A stretch of 64,000 bases of DNA from Brevibacterium sp. JSBI002 (GCF_026013965.1 NZ_CP110341.1:1-64000), one strand, 5' to 3'. Positions 12,146 to 22,390 are shown, counted from the first letter of the stretch. Notes: generated by a model from the letters alone, not told the origin. Numbers and translations are program-made.

Positions 12146-13015
12146 ATGAGACCTCCGCCGAGCCCGATCCCACCGCGATGGATGGCAGCCGCGGTCTCCC
12201 TCGGCTTCGCCGTAGCGATCGGCGGCTGCTCAGCGAGCGCTTCGCCGCCGCCGACACAGGCATCGACAGCACCGTCGCCGCCGACGTCAGGAACTTTCGA
12301 CTACCAGCTCGGCGGAACCTATGACTCGCTGCCGGATCAGGAGGGCCGTATCGATATCGTGGTCCGAGATGCCGGTGCTGCACCCCTGACTGGGGCGTAC
12401 TCTATCTGCTACGTCAACGGCTTCCAGACCCAACCCGACGAGGCGGCGGACTGGCGTGACCACACGGATCTGCTGCTCCACGATGCCGCCGGTGACCTGG
12501 TCGTCGACCCCGATTGGCCCGACGAACACATCCTCGACCCCTCGACCGCAGACCGACGCTCCCAGATCCTCGACATCATCGGCCCCGTCATCGACGGCTG
12601 CGCCGAATCTGGATTCGACGCCGTGGAGATCGACAATCTCGATACGGCCGACCGATTCCCCGATATCGACCGAGGCGGTGCCCTGGAACTCGCGGCCGCG
12701 TACGTCGACCGTGCCCACGCCAAGGGCCTGTCGATCGCGCAGAAGAACGCGGCCGAACTCGCCGACTCCGCTCATTCTCAGCTCGGCTTCGACTTCGCCG
12801 TGACCGAGGAGTGCGCCGCCTACGACGAATGCGACCATTTCACCTCCGTCTACGGCGACCGTGTCCTCGCCATCGAATACCCCCACGCCCTCGCCGAGGC
12901 GGGGCTGGACTTCGCGGACGCCTGCGCCGTCCCGGAACGCCCGCGCCTGATGATCCTGCGCGACCGCGATCTCGTCGCAGCCGGCGATCGTGGCTACCGA
13001 TACGACACCTGCTGA
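12146..13015 (+). CDS. GH114-type endo-alpha-1,4-polygalactosaminidase lipoprotein
   Basis: About 289 residues from the ATG at 12146; another in-frame ATG at 12095 would push the signal sequence inward. The N-terminus is a lipoprotein signal with lipobox AIGGC near residue 28, followed by a Pro/Ser/Thr linker. The catalytic domain matches the GH114 TIM-barrel family: FDYQLGG near the start, YSICYVNGFQ, and the acidic motif FDAVEIDNLD that carries likely catalytic residues. The family cleaves alpha-1,4-linked galactosamine polymers; the natural substrate here is unknown. It is divergent from the CHAP hydrolase gene, so both may act on the cell surface or on polysaccharide. Confidence 0.8.
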   Translation: MRPPPSPIPPRWMAAAVSLGFAVAIGGCSASASPPPTQASTAPSPPTSGTFDYQLGGTYDSLPDQEGRIDIVVRDAGAAPLTGAYSICYVNGFQTQPDEAADWRDHTDLLLHDAAGDLVVDPDWPDEHILDPSTADRRSQILDIIGPVIDGCAESGFDAVEIDNLDTADRFPDIDRGGALELAAAYVDRAHAKGLSIAQKNAAELADSAHSQLGFDFAVTEECAAYDECDHFTSVYGDRVLAIEYPHALAEAGLDFADACAVPERPRLMILRDRDLVAAGDRGYRYDTC

Positions 13016-13198
13016 GGAGACCGAGCGAGCAGTGACGAAGATCGCCGCAGTTTCGGGTTCTCCCCACTGCCGGAGGTATTCGGGAATACGTTAGTCTGAG
13101 ATGCTGTTGAAACTTTCGTCTGCGCGTCGATTCGGCATCTGCGTGCGACCTCCGCCCACATCCCGGGCCCCTCAGACACATCCGAACGGAGCACCGTC

Positions 13199-14713
13199 TT
13201 GTCCAGCGACAGCTCACCCGCACACGCGCAGACACAGCACAATGACACCATCGATCCCGCCGGTATGAAGGTCATCTGGCTGCTGCTGGTGGCTGCCTTC
13301 GTGGCCATTCTCAATGAGACGACGATGGCCATCGCCATCCCCGAACTCAACAAGGCCCTCGGTATCCCTCCGGAGCTCGGCCAGTGGCTGACCAGTGCTT
13401 TCATGCTCACCATGGCCGTCGTCATACCGACGACCGGTTTCCTCCTGCAGCGTTTCACCACCCGCCAGATCTTCCTGGCCGCGATGATCCTGTTCTCAGC
13501 GGGCACATTGATCTGCCTCGTCTCGCAGGGCTTCATCCTGCTTCTCATCGGACGGATCGTGCAAGCAGCCGGCACCGGCATCATGATGCCTCTGCTGATG
13601 ACCACGATGATGAACGTGGTCCCGGCACACTCGCGCGGCCGGATGATGGGTCGAGTCGGCCTCGTCATCTCGCTGGCCCCGGCCATCGGACCGACGATGT
13701 CGGGCATCGTCCTCGATTCGCTGGGCTGGCGCTGGCTCTTCGGCATCATCCTGCCCATCGCGCTGATCGCTCTGGCACTCGGTGCGAAGTGGATGACCAA
13801 CCTCGGCGAGTCGACTTACGCCCCGATCGACGTCATCTCCATCATCCTGTCCGTGTTCGCCTTCGGCGGCATCGTCTACGGCCTCAGCCAGTTCGGCGGC
13901 GGCCACGGCGGTGAGGCAGGCGGCGGATCGACGAGCAGCCTGGCCTGGGCGACGATCGGCGGCGGAGTCGTCTTCCTCGCGCTCTTCGTGTGGCGTCAGC
14001 TCGTGCTGCAGAAGGGCGATCGCGCCCTGCTCGACCTGCGTGTGTTCAATTCGCGGAACTACGTCTTCTCGGTCATCATCATGGCCGTCGTCGCCCTGTC
14101 CATGTTCGGCACGTTCTCCCTGCTGCCGCTGTACCTGCAGAGCGTCGTCGGACTCGGCGCCACCCAGTCCGGTCTCGTGCTTCTGCCCGGTTCGGTGATC
14201 ATGGGTCTGCTCGGACCGGTGATGGGACGGATCTACGACGCCCGCGGACCGAAGACGCTGCTGGTGCCCGGCACGATCATGATCGCGTCCTCGATGTTCG
14301 CGTATTCGACGGCCGGCGTGGGAACGCCGATCTGGCTGCTCATCATCGTCCAGATCGTCATGTCATTGGGCCTGGCCGCATCGTTCACCCCGCTGTTCTC
14401 CGCCTCGCTGGGATCGCTGGAGCGCCACCTGTACTCCCATGGTTCGGCAGCGCTCAACACCCTGCAGCAGGTCGCGGGAGCAGCCGGCACCGCGCTGCTC
14501 ATCTCGATCTACTCCGCGGCCCTGCACTCGGGTCAGGCGGAGGGCAAGTCCGTCCCCGAGGCGGGCGCCCCCGGCGGCCACGCCGCGTTCCTGTTGGCGA
14601 CGGTCATCGCGATCGTCCCCATCGTCCTCGCGTTCTTCATCCGCAAGCCAGAGGACCAGGATGAGTATCCCGCCGAGGTGGTCGAACCGACCGAGGCCAG
14701 CCCCGCCGAATGA
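13199..14713 (+). CDS. MFS multidrug exporter, DHA2 (14-TM) family
   Basis: A 504-residue protein from a TTG start after GAACGGAG. About 14 hydrophobic segments are visible, as in EmrB/Lmr-type drug:H+ antiporters. The loop motif GRIVQAAGTGIMMPL and the helix 5 antiporter motif (LAPAIGPTMSGIVL) are typical of DHA2. The C-terminus is acidic and cytoplasmic. A terminator hairpin follows, then the UvrA-like gene; both neighbours have relatives that protect against drugs, but the substrate is not deducible. Confidence 0.88.
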   Translation: MSSDSSPAHAQTQHNDTIDPAGMKVIWLLLVAAFVAILNETTMAIAIPELNKALGIPPELGQWLTSAFMLTMAVVIPTTGFLLQRFTTRQIFLAAMILFSAGTLICLVSQGFILLLIGRIVQAAGTGIMMPLLMTTMMNVVPAHSRGRMMGRVGLVISLAPAIGPTMSGIVLDSLGWRWLFGIILPIALIALALGAKWMTNLGESTYAPIDVISIILSVFAFGGIVYGLSQFGGGHGGEAGGGSTSSLAWATIGGGVVFLALFVWRQLVLQKGDRALLDLRVFNSRNYVFSVIIMAVVALSMFGTFSLLPLYLQSVVGLGATQSGLVLLPGSVIMGLLGPVMGRIYDARGPKTLLVPGTIMIASSMFAYSTAGVGTPIWLLIIVQIVMSLGLAASFTPLFSASLGSLERHLYSHGSAALNTLQQVAGAAGTALLISIYSAALHSGQAEGKSVPEAGAPGGHAAFLLATVIAIVPIVLAFFIRKPEDQDEYPAEVVEPTEASPAE

Positions 14714-14749
14714 TGGCCGGCCCATGACAGCGTCCGACTGAGGCACATC

Positions 14750-14786
14750 GAACCCCTCGTTCCGAGATTCCCGGAACGAGGGGTTC
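14750..14786 (+). terminator. Hairpin terminator after the DHA2 exporter
   Basis: GAACCCCTCGTTCCG at 14750-14764 pairs exactly with 14772-14786 across a 7-base loop. It separates the exporter gene from the UvrA-like gene. There is no strong T-run. Confidence 0.75.
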
Positions 14787-14838
14787 TGTCGTCGGGCGCC
14801 TAGGTGATCGGAGGTCCCGACCTTGGTACGGTGGCCTC

Positions 14839-17430
14839 ATGACCTCCTCCGTGCCCTCAGATCCGACATCCTCGACCGAGATCCAGTCGGACGTGAGGGT
14901 CCGCGGTGCCAGGGAACACAATCTGCGCAATGTCGATCTCACTGTGCCTCGGGATGCGCTCGTCGTCTTCACCGGAGTGTCCGGATCGGGCAAGTCCTCC
15001 CTGGCCTTCGGCACCCTCTTTGCCGAGTCCCAACGCCGCTATCTCGAATCCGTGGCACCGTATGCCCGCAGGCTCATCGACCAGGCAGGTGTCCCCGACG
15101 TTGATTCGATCACCGGAATGCCGCCGGCCGTGGCCCTGCAGCAGCAGCGCGGCGGGCGCAGCGCACGTTCGAGCGTCGGCAGCGTCACCACGGTGTCCAG
15201 CCTCGTGCGCATGCTCTACTCACGGGCGGGACAGTACCCGGAGGGGCAGTCGATGCTGCTGGCCGAGGACTTCTCGACGAACACCGTCGAAGGGGCCTGC
15301 CCGGAATGCCACGGAATCGGGCGGGTCTACGAAGTGCCCGAGGACAAGATGGTCCCCGATCCGACACTGACGATAAGGGAACGCGCCATCGCCTCCTGGC
15401 CGAAAGCCTGGCACGGCCACCAGCTGCGCGATACCGCCGTGGCTCTCGGCTTCGACGTCGACGTCCCGTGGCAGGACCTGCCGAAGGCCGACCGCGACTG
15501 GCTCCTCTACACCGAGGAGACCCCGCACCTTCCCGTCCATTCCCGGCTGACGCTGGCCGAAGCGCGCGAAGCGATCGCAGCAGGCGCCGAACCGACCTAT
15601 TCGGGAACCTTCGTCGGTGCCCGGAAGTATGTGCTCGACACGTTCGCGAACACGAAGAGTGCTGGGATGAAGCGTCGCGTCGCCGAGTTCCTCACCGCCG
15701 CCCCCTGCCCGGTCTGCCACGGCAAGAAGCTCAAACCCGAGGCCCTGTCCGTGACCATCGCCGGTCTCGACATCGCCGAGTTCTCCGCCCTGCCCCTGCA
15801 CGAGCTGATGACCCTGCTCGAGGAGACCGTCGCCTCGGCTGAGAAGTCCGGCGAGTCGGACGGCACACCCGCTGCCCCCGACGGGGCGCCCGGCGAGGAG
15901 ATCTCTGCGGAGAAGCTGGCCACGACGGTCCGCCTCGGCGGGGGTCTCATCGATCGTCTCCGACCCATCGTCGATCTGGGTCTCGGCTACCTCTCCCTCG
16001 ACCGCAGCACCCCGACCCTGTCGGGCGGGGAGCTGCAGCGGCTGCGGCTGGCCACCCAGCTGACCTCGGAGCTCTTCGGCGTCGTCTACGTCCTCGATGA
16101 ACCCTCCGCGGGTCTGCACCCGCAGGACGTCACTGCGCTGATGGAGATCCTCGACGGGCTGAAGGATCGTGGCAACAGCCTCTTCGTCGTCGAACACTCC
16201 GTCGACCTCATGCGCCACGCCGACTGGCTCGTCGACATCGGCCCCGGCGCCGGCGAACGCGGCGGGCAGGTTCTCTACAGCGGCCCCACCGACGGTCTCG
16301 CCGAGGTCGAGGAGTCGATCACTCGCGGCTACGTCTTCGGCGGTCGCGGCCTCGAACTCCACGAACCGCGGCAGGCGCGCGAATGGATGCGGGTGGAGGG
16401 CATCCGCCGCAACAACCTGCGCGATGCCAGTGTCGAGCTGCCCCTGGGTGCCCTGACCGCGGTCACCGGAGTGTCCGGGTCCGGCAAGTCCAGCCTCGTC
16501 AGCCAGGTGCTGCCGGCGCTCGTCGGCGACCGCCTCGGGCGACCGGCTCAGGAGGACGAACCCGCACCCGAGGGCGATGAGCTGCTCCTCACCGACGAAC
16601 CCGAGGAGCTCGACGGCTCGGTGTCGGGCGACCTCACCGGCATCCGCCGTGTCGTGAGCATCGACCAGCGACCCATCGGTCGCACACCGCGGTCGAACGT
16701 CGCGACCTACACGGGACTGTTCGATCATGTGCGCCGCCGCTTCGCCGAGACCCCGGAGGCGCGTGAGCGCGGCTACAAGCCCGGCCGGTTCTCCTTCAAC
16801 GTCGCCGGCGGTCGCTGTCCGACCTGTGAGGGCGAAGGCTCCGTCATGGTCGAGCTGCTCTTCCTGCCCTCGGTCTATACAGAATGCCCGGACTGCCACG
16901 GCACCCGGTACCAGTCGAGCACGCTCGAGATCCTCTGGCGCGGACGCACCATCGCCGAGGTGCTGGCCATGAGTGTGGAGGAAGCCCACGACTTCTTCAC
17001 CGAGGAGTTCGACATCATGCGCTCGCTCACCGCGCTCATCGACGTCGGTCTCGGTTATCTGCGCCTCGGCCAGCCGGCGACCGAGCTCTCCGGCGGTGAG
17101 GCGCAGCGGGTCAAACTCGCCAGCGAACTGCAGCGGTCCCAGCGCGGGGACACCCTCTACGTGCTCGACGAACCCACCTCCGGGCTGCACTGCGCGGATT
17201 CCGACAGGCTCATCACTCATCTGCAGACCCTCGTCGACGCGGGCAACACCGTCGTCATGGTCGAACTCGACATGCGGATCATCACCGCCGCGGACCACGT
17301 CATCGAGCTCGGTCCCGGCGCCGGCGACGACGGCGGACAGGTCATCGCCGTGGGCACCCCGGAGCAGATCGCCTCGGCCGGGAACACCCCGTCGGCGCCC
17401 TACTTGGCCGCAGCGCTCGAGGCTGAGTAG
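14839..17430 (+). CDS. UvrA-like ABC ATPase (UvrA2 class)
   Basis: An 863-residue tandem ABC ATPase of the excinuclease A family. Walker A motifs are [13 protein letters not shown] near residue 50 and [13 protein letters not shown] near 545; signature [12 protein letters not shown] and [12 protein letters not shown]; Walker [15 protein letters not shown] and [11 protein letters not shown]. Zinc-finger cysteines occur as [24 protein letters not shown] and CPDCHGT. It is about 90 residues shorter than canonical UvrA (about 950), consistent with the UvrA2/DrrC-like branch that usually lacks the UvrB-binding region. Relatives are linked to tolerance of DNA-binding drugs. It is probably not the main UvrA of the genome. 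Confidence 0.85.
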   Translation: MTSSVPSDPTSSTEIQSDVRVRGAREHNLRNVDLTVPRDALVVFTGVSGSGKSSLAFGTLFAESQRRYLESVAPYARRLIDQAGVPDVDSITGMPPAVALQQQRGGRSARSSVGSVTTVSSLVRMLYSRAGQYPEGQSMLLAEDFSTNTVEGACPECHGIGRVYEVPEDKMVPDPTLTIRERAIASWPKAWHGHQLRDTAVALGFDVDVPWQDLPKADRDWLLYTEETPHLPVHSRLTLAEAREAIAAGAEPTYSGTFVGARKYVLDTFANTKSAGMKRRVAEFLTAAPCPVCHGKKLKPEALSVTIAGLDIAEFSALPLHELMTLLEETVASAEKSGESDGTPAAPDGAPGEEISAEKLATTVRLGGGLIDRLRPIVDLGLGYLSLDRSTPTLSGGELQRLRLATQLTSELFGVVYVLDEPSAGLHPQDVTALMEILDGLKDRGNSLFVVEHSVDLMRHADWLVDIGPGAGERGGQVLYSGPTDGLAEVEESITRGYVFGGRGLELHEPRQAREWMRVEGIRRNNLRDASVELPLGALTAVTGVSGSGKSSLVSQVLPALVGDRLGRPAQEDEPAPEGDELLLTDEPEELDGSVSGDLTGIRRVVSIDQRPIGRTPRSNVATYTGLFDHVRRRFAETPEARERGYKPGRFSFNVAGGRCPTCEGEGSVMVELLFLPSVYTECPDCHGTRYQSSTLEILWRGRTIAEVLAMSVEEAHDFFTEEFDIMRSLTALIDVGLGYLRLGQPATELSGGEAQRVKLASELQRSQRGDTLYVLDEPTSGLHCADSDRLITHLQTLVDAGNTVVMVELDMRIITAADHVIELGPGAGDDGGQVIAVGTPEQIASAGNTPSAPYLAAALEAE

Positions 17431-17454
17431 TCCGGTCCGGGACCTGGACCCGGA

Positions 17455-18131
17455 TCAGGCGGTCAGACTGCTGATGGTGCGGCGGTAGGCGTCGGGGGTG
17501 ATGCCGGTGGCTGTGCGGAAGTCGCGGGTGAGGTGGGATTGGTCGGTGTAGCCGAGGTCGGCAGCGATCACGGCCAGTTCCTCGGTCGGTCGCGTCGCGA
17601 GGCCGAGGGCGACTTCTTGGAGGCGGATGCGACGGCTGAGCCATTTCGGTCCGTGACCGAGCGTGTCGAGGCAGGCTCGCTGAATCGTCCGCTCGCGCGG
17701 GCGAATCGCTCCGTAAGCGTCGTTCCGGTTCGGTGGTGGATGCGCTCGCGCAGCTCGTCCAGCACATCGTTCGCCAGGTGGCCCGCTGAAGTCGGGGCAC
17801 GCTCTGTGACAGCCTGTCGGACTGCCTCGTCAGCCGCCTGCGCCCGCTCGGCGGGGTCGGTGCAGTCGGCGATGCGCTGCATGAGGCCATGCAGACGGGG
17901 GTCGAGGTCTGCGGTGAGGGGCACCGCGGTGTCGGCGACCTGAGCGGGGGTGAGGTCGCTGAGGACAGCCAGCGCCCACGCGACATGCCAGTATTGATCG
18001 ACCACTGCCGAGGAGGCGGGTTCCGGGTCGATCCAGCCCGCCTGGTAGCGAACCAGCCGCTCGGGGTAGAGCACGCCGGATCGCTCATCGGCGGCGATCG
18101 GGCGCTCCCGCGCGTCACTGGTTCGGGTCAT
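17455..18131 (-). pseudogene. AraC-family regulator with DUF6597-like N-terminus, frameshifted
   Basis: The N-terminal part runs from an ATG at 18131 (MTRTSDARERPI) in one frame and contains a DUF6597-like sensor segment (RLVRYQAGWIDPEP; VVDQYWHVAWAL). After LTERFAR the AraC HTH continues in another frame: RTIQRACLDTLGHGPKWLS, then LGYTDQSHLTRDFRTATGIT, ending RRTISSLTA with a stop at 17455-17457. One extra base around 17691-17701 would restore RFARAERTIQR and a full-length protein of about 225 residues. It is either a real lesion or a sequencing error. It is divergent from the DUF6157 gene. Confidence 0.75.
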
Positions 18132-18211
18132 TCCTCCATTCTCGCAGGCTGCCTTCGCGGGCTGACGATTTTCTGCTATCGGACTCCCGGCGGAACGGTG
18201 AGACTGGAAAT

Positions 18212-18622
18212 ATGGGAAGCACAAACTACACCGGAACGTTCATCCAGGTCGCAGGCGACTGCTCGACCACTGCCGCCGAGCAGCCACCGGTCGGCGATCA
18301 GGCACCGACAGTTGGCGCGCTCCAGTACGCACTCATCGCCGAGCACCCGTACCAGTTCACCAGCGATGACGTGCAGTTCGAGGTGTATGCCACCCGCCGG
18401 GGAATCCCCGCCGAGGAACGAGCCGCAGCACGTCAGGCGTTCTTCTCCAAGGGTCAGCCGTGCCTGCGAGCCTCTCCACTGAGCAAACATTACGGGTGGG
18501 GCATTCACCACGAGGACGATTGCCGTATCGCACTCGTGCCGCTCGGCTCCGACGAGTACCAGACGCTCGCCGCCGACCCCACGGTGAAGCAGCTCAAAGC
18601 CATGCGCTCCAAACGCGCCTGA
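18212..18622 (+). CDS. DUF6157 family protein
   Basis: 136 residues, soluble, no signal peptide. It resembles the DUF6157 family over its full length: TNYTGTFIQVAGDC at the start, VGALQYALIAEHPYQFTSDD, and the conserved FFSKGQPCLRASPL-KHYGWGIHH block near the C-terminal half. Function is unknown; the conserved Cys, Trp and His residues could form an active or ligand site. It is transcribed away from the AraC-type gene, so that regulator may have controlled it. Confidence 0.75.
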   Translation: MGSTNYTGTFIQVAGDCSTTAAEQPPVGDQAPTVGALQYALIAEHPYQFTSDDVQFEVYATRRGIPAEERAAARQAFFSKGQPCLRASPLSKHYGWGIHHEDDCRIALVPLGSDEYQTLAADPTVKQLKAMRSKRA

Positions 18623-18789
18623 GCCGAGGCTCCGCACCTTCACCCGGTGATATCCGGCACATACACCTGAGACTCACGCCGCCGGAACCCCGGAATTCCG
18701 CGGCCACAGAGCCCTGCCGAAATTGTTGGAGGCGTCTAAGTCTCAGTTGTGCGTAGACACACCCGATTCGCGGGCGGAAGTCTGGAGTC

Positions 18790-20097
18790 ATGCCCGCCGC
18801 AATCCTTGGCCGTTTCGCGATCTGCCTGCTCATCGCCTCACCCGCGGTGGTGCTGCGCATCACCAGCATCGAACTCGCACCGGTTCTCGAACTCCTCGCC
18901 TTCGGTGCCGCCATCGTCGCGGCCGCATTCCTCCTCGCCTGGGCCGCCGAGGCGGCGCAGAAGGACATCTCGGGTGCCCTGGCGATCGCCCTGCTAGCCC
19001 TCATCGCGGTCCTCCCCGAATACGCCGTGGACCTCTACTACGCGTTCCGGTCCGGCTCGGATCCGGACTATCTGCACTTCGCGGCGGCGAATATGACCGG
19101 ATCGAACCGACTGCTGCTCGGCTTCGGCTGGCCGCTCGTCGTCATCATCGCCCTCCTCGTCGCCCGCCGCCTCGCGAAGCGCACGAAATCACCCGTCCAG
19201 ACCTCCCTGCGCCTGGATTCGGGCAGCCGGATGGACATCGGATTCCTCGTCATCCTCGGTGTCATCGCCTTCGCCATCCCCCTGCTCGGCAGCATCCCCA
19301 TCTGGTTCGGCGTCGCACTCGTCCTCATCTTCGTCGCCTACCTGTGGCGTGCCGGCCAGGCCACCGGCGATGACGAGGAGGAGTTCGTCGGCGCCGCCGC
19401 CCTCATCGTCGCCATGCCCAAGAAGGCCCGCCGGATCACGGTGGTCACGATGTTCGTCGTCTCCGCCGCGATTATCCTGGCCTCGGCCGAACCCTTCGCC
19501 GAGGCGCTAGCGGATTCGGGTTCGGCCCTGGGCATCGACAGCTACTTCCTCGTCCAGTGGCTGGCGCCGTTGGCCTCGGAGGCTCCGGAGTTCATCATCG
19601 CCGCGATGTTCGCTCTGCGCGGCATGGGCGGGGCCGCCATCGGCACGCTCATCGCTTCGAAGGTCAACCAGTGGAGCCTGCTCGTCGGATCCCTGCCGAT
19701 CGCCCACCTCGCCGGTGGGGGCGGCCTCGGGCTGCCCCTGGACGGCCGGCAGGTCGAGGAGTTCACGCTCACGGCCACGCAGACCATCCTCGGCGTCGCG
19801 ATCATCCTTGCCCTGCGCTTCCACTGGGCACCCGCGCTGGGACTGGCCGCGCTCTTCGGGCTGCAGTTCTTCGTCACGGACACGTCCGGTCGCTACATCC
19901 TCTCCGCGGTCCAGGCGATCCTGGCGATCGTCTTCCTCATCCTTCATCGCAAGGGCATCCTGCCGACGCTCGCCGCCCCGTTCCGTCGGCCGCAGGCCGA
20001 TCCCGATGAGGTGGAACCCGCCGAGGCGGCCGAACCGCAGCGCGAATCGATCGTCGGCATTGCGGATGAGACGGACCCGGCTAAGGCCCGCGCGTAG
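18790..20097 (+). CDS. Sodium/calcium exchanger-family membrane transporter
   Basis: A 435-residue polytopic protein with about 10-11 hydrophobic helices. Two inverted alpha repeats typical of the cation/Ca2+ exchanger superfamily are visible: VLPEYAVDLYYAF with AANMTGSNRLLLGFGWP in the first half, and APEFIIAAMFALRGMGGAA with SKVNQWSLLVGSLPI in the second. The acidic residues in these repeats normally bind the cation. The C-terminal tail is charged. The next gene, starting almost at its stop, encodes a DtxR/MntR-like metal regulator, which hints that the exported ion may be Mn2+ or another divalent metal. Confidence 0.83.
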   Translation: MPAAILGRFAICLLIASPAVVLRITSIELAPVLELLAFGAAIVAAAFLLAWAAEAAQKDISGALAIALLALIAVLPEYAVDLYYAFRSGSDPDYLHFAAANMTGSNRLLLGFGWPLVVIIALLVARRLAKRTKSPVQTSLRLDSGSRMDIGFLVILGVIAFAIPLLGSIPIWFGVALVLIFVAYLWRAGQATGDDEEEFVGAAALIVAMPKKARRITVVTMFVVSAAIILASAEPFAEALADSGSALGIDSYFLVQWLAPLASEAPEFIIAAMFALRGMGGAAIGTLIASKVNQWSLLVGSLPIAHLAGGGGLGLPLDGRQVEEFTLTATQTILGVAIILALRFHWAPALGLAALFGLQFFVTDTSGRYILSAVQAILAIVFLILHRKGILPTLAAPFRRPQADPDEVEPAEAAEPQRESIVGIADETDPAKARA

Positions 20098-20098
20098 A

Positions 20099-20782
20099 AT
20101 GAGCATCATGCCGCGCCCCGCTGTCACTCGCATGGTCGAGGACTACGTCACCCTCATCTGGAAGGCCTACGAATGGCCTGGCGGTCGCCCCGCCACCACC
20201 GAGATGGCCGAACAGCTGGGAGTGACCGCTTCGACGGTGTCGGCGAACCTGAAGAAGCTCGCCCGCGACGGCTACATCGACTACGAACCCTACGGGCAGA
20301 TCGTGCTCACCGACGCCGGCTGGCAGATCGCTGTCGAGATCGTCAGGCGCCACCGGATCGTCGAGTCCTACCTCGTCGAGGCCCTAGGTCTGACGTGGGA
20401 TCAGGTTCACGACGAGGCGGACCGGCTCGAACATTCGGTCTCCGATCTCGTGCTCGAGCGGATGAACGCAGCGCTGGGCAATCCCCAGCGGGACCCGCAC
20501 GGGGATCCGATCCCCGATGCCGACGGTCACACCGCCGACTTCCCGAGTCGGCGTCTGCGGGAGACCGCACCGGGCATCGAGGTCGAGGTCGTCCGCGTCT
20601 CCGACCGGTCGCCTGAACTGCTGCGCTACCTCACCGAGCGCGGGATCGTCATCGGTACGAAGCTGCAGGTGAGATCGATCAGTTCGGCCGCCTCGGCGAT
20701 CGCGGTGAGCCTCGGCGATGAGAGCATCGAACTCGCGCTCGACGCCGCCGACGCGATCCGCGTCGAACCCGGCCTCGGCTGA
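20099..20782 (+). CDS. DtxR/MntR-family metal-dependent transcriptional regulator
   Basis: About 227 residues. The ATG at 20099 lies just after the exchanger stop; another in-frame ATG at 20108 is equally possible and neither has a strong RBS. The winged helix is at about 10-70 (PATTEMAEQLGVTASTVS; LARDGYIDYEPYG). The metal-binding dimerisation domain includes RRHRIVESYLVEALG and DEADRLEHSVSDLVLERM with the His/Glu ligands. A C-terminal FeoA/SH3-like domain begins near VEVVRVSD. Relatives repress metal-uptake genes or activate metal export when Mn2+ or Fe2+ is bound. It is probably co-transcribed with the exchanger. Confidence 0.88.
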   Translation: MSIMPRPAVTRMVEDYVTLIWKAYEWPGGRPATTEMAEQLGVTASTVSANLKKLARDGYIDYEPYGQIVLTDAGWQIAVEIVRRHRIVESYLVEALGLTWDQVHDEADRLEHSVSDLVLERMNAALGNPQRDPHGDPIPDADGHTADFPSRRLRETAPGIEVEVVRVSDRSPELLRYLTERGIVIGTKLQVRSISSAASAIAVSLGDESIELALDAADAIRVEPGLG

Positions 20783-20791
20783 GGCAGACAG

Positions 20792-20833
20792 AAGGCCCGA
20801 TCGACAGCGGCAATTCGCTGTCGATCGGGCCTT
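20792..20833. terminator. Strong hairpin terminator after the DtxR gene
   Basis: An 18-base perfect stem (AAGGCCCGATCGACAGCG at 20792-20809 with its complement at 20816-20833) and a 6-base loop, followed by TTC. It separates the plus-strand regulator from the minus-strand dehydrogenase and may act in both directions. Confidence 0.85.
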
Positions 20834-20915
20834 TTCGGTCGCCTCGGCGATGGTGATCCTGGGCTAGGGCACAGGACTCAGCCGATCAGATCAACCTGAG
20901 ACCAGGTGCGACTGA

Positions 20916-22289
20916 TCAGGCGTGGACGCGGATGAGGTGTTCGTTGGTGAACGCCTGGAACGCCCACTGAGCGTTCTCGCGGCCATAGCCGGAGCGGTTG
21001 ATGCCGCCGAACGGGTATTCGGGGCCCGACTCCATGTGGGCGTTGATCAATGTCATCCCGGCGTTGATCTTCTTGCCGAACTCCTGACCCTTCTCGAGGT
21101 CATCGGTCCACACCGAGGACATAAGGCCGTATTCGGTGTCATTTGCCAGGCGCAGAGCATCCTCTTCGTCCTTGGCGCGATAGATCATCACGGCTGGTCC
21201 GAAGAGCTCGTTGCAGCCCAGGTCCGACTTCGGGTCGATGTCGGTGAGCACCGCCGGGGACATGAACCAGCCGGGACGGTCGAGCTTCTTGCCCCCGGTG
21301 TGCAGGGTCGCACCCGCGGCCACGCCCTTCTCGATCGCCTCGAGGATCTCTTCGAGGGCGCCTTCGGAGGACACGGGTCCCATGCCGGCCTCGGGGTCGT
21401 CGAAGTCCGAAACCTTGGTAGCCTCGGCGGCCTTGACGGCCTCCGCCACGAACTCGTCGTAGAGGTCATCGACGACGATCATGCGCTTCGGCGAGGTGCA
21501 GACCTGGCCGGCGTTCGTCAGACGAATCCCGACGAGCTTCTGCGCCACCGAGGCGACGTCCTTCGAATCGAGGACGACGGCGGGGTCGTTGCCGCCGAGC
21601 TCGAGGACCGCGCGCTTGTAGTACTTCGCGGCGATCGCGGCCACCGACGCACCGGCACCCTCGGAGCCGGTGAGGGAGAATCCCTTGACGCGGAAGTCCT
21701 TGAGGACCTCCTCGGCGTGGGAGGAGTCGAGGTAGATGTTCTGGTACACGCCCTTGGGCAGTCCCGCCTCAGTGAGGAGGTCCTCGAAGTACTGTGAGGA
21801 CTTCGGGCAGATCGACGCCTGCTTCATGATGATCGTGTTTCCGACCATGAGGTTGGGCAGCACGAAGCGCGCGATCTGGTTGTACGGGAAGTTCCACGGC
21901 ATGATGCCCAGCAGCACGCCCAGCGGCTGGTGCTCGACATAGCTGCTGGCCGCACCGGCGGCGGCCAGGTGAGTCGTGGACAGGTGGGTGGCGGCATTGT
22001 CGGCCATCCAGCGGGCGGTGCGGGCGACCTTGTCGACCTCGCCGAGGCCCTGCTTCTTGATCTTGCCCATCTCATGCCCGATGATGTCGGCCATCTCATC
22101 GGCATTCTCATCGACGAGATCGGCGAACTTGTGCAGGATCGCCCCGCGCTCATGCAGTGGCGTCTCCTTCCACGCCAGATGTGCCTCGTGGGCACGATCG
22201 ATGTAGGCGGGAATCTCCTCTTTGGGAACCGAGGCGAACTCTTCCTCGACCTCGCCGGTGTTGGCATTGGTGACAGCGAACTTGCTCAT
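20916..22289 (-). CDS. NAD(P)-dependent aldehyde dehydrogenase, succinate-semialdehyde type
   Basis: 457 residues from the ATG at 22289 (MSKFAVTNANTGEV), which has an AAAGGA site upstream; the longer open frame has no such support. Family features: MPWNFPYNQIARF, the catalytic glutamate in VLELGGNDPAVV, and the nucleophilic cysteine in TNAGQVCTSPKR. The length and sequence fit GabD-like succinate-semialdehyde dehydrogenases, which oxidise the semialdehyde from 4-aminobutyrate to succinate. No GABA transaminase or permease is adjacent, so the substrate is uncertain. Confidence 0.86.
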   Translation of the reverse strand: MSKFAVTNANTGEVEEEFASVPKEEIPAYIDRAHEAHLAWKETPLHERGAILHKFADLVDENADEMADIIGHEMGKIKKQGLGEVDKVARTARWMADNAATHLSTTHLAAAGAASSYVEHQPLGVLLGIMPWNFPYNQIARFVLPNLMVGNTIIMKQASICPKSSQYFEDLLTEAGLPKGVYQNIYLDSSHAEEVLKDFRVKGFSLTGSEGAGASVAAIAAKYYKRAVLELGGNDPAVVLDSKDVASVAQKLVGIRLTNAGQVCTSPKRMIVVDDLYDEFVAEAVKAAEATKVSDFDDPEAGMGPVSSEGALEEILEAIEKGVAAGATLHTGGKKLDRPGWFMSPAVLTDIDPKSDLGCNELFGPAVMIYRAKDEEDALRLANDTEYGLMSSVWTDDLEKGQEFGKKINAGMTLINAHMESGPEYPFGGINRSGYGRENAQWAFQAFTNEHLIRVHA

Positions 22290-22390
22290 GGAACGTCCTT
22301 TCACGGATTGACGATCTGTGCCCTGTAACAAACTACAGTCTCCCGACATTCCGCGACACTTGAGTCCATCCCTGGGACTACCATTCATCC

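Noticed and set aside
15220..17298. 692-codon antisense frame under the UvrA-like gene
   Set aside because: Mirror of the strong GC3 bias of the real gene; no recognisable domains.
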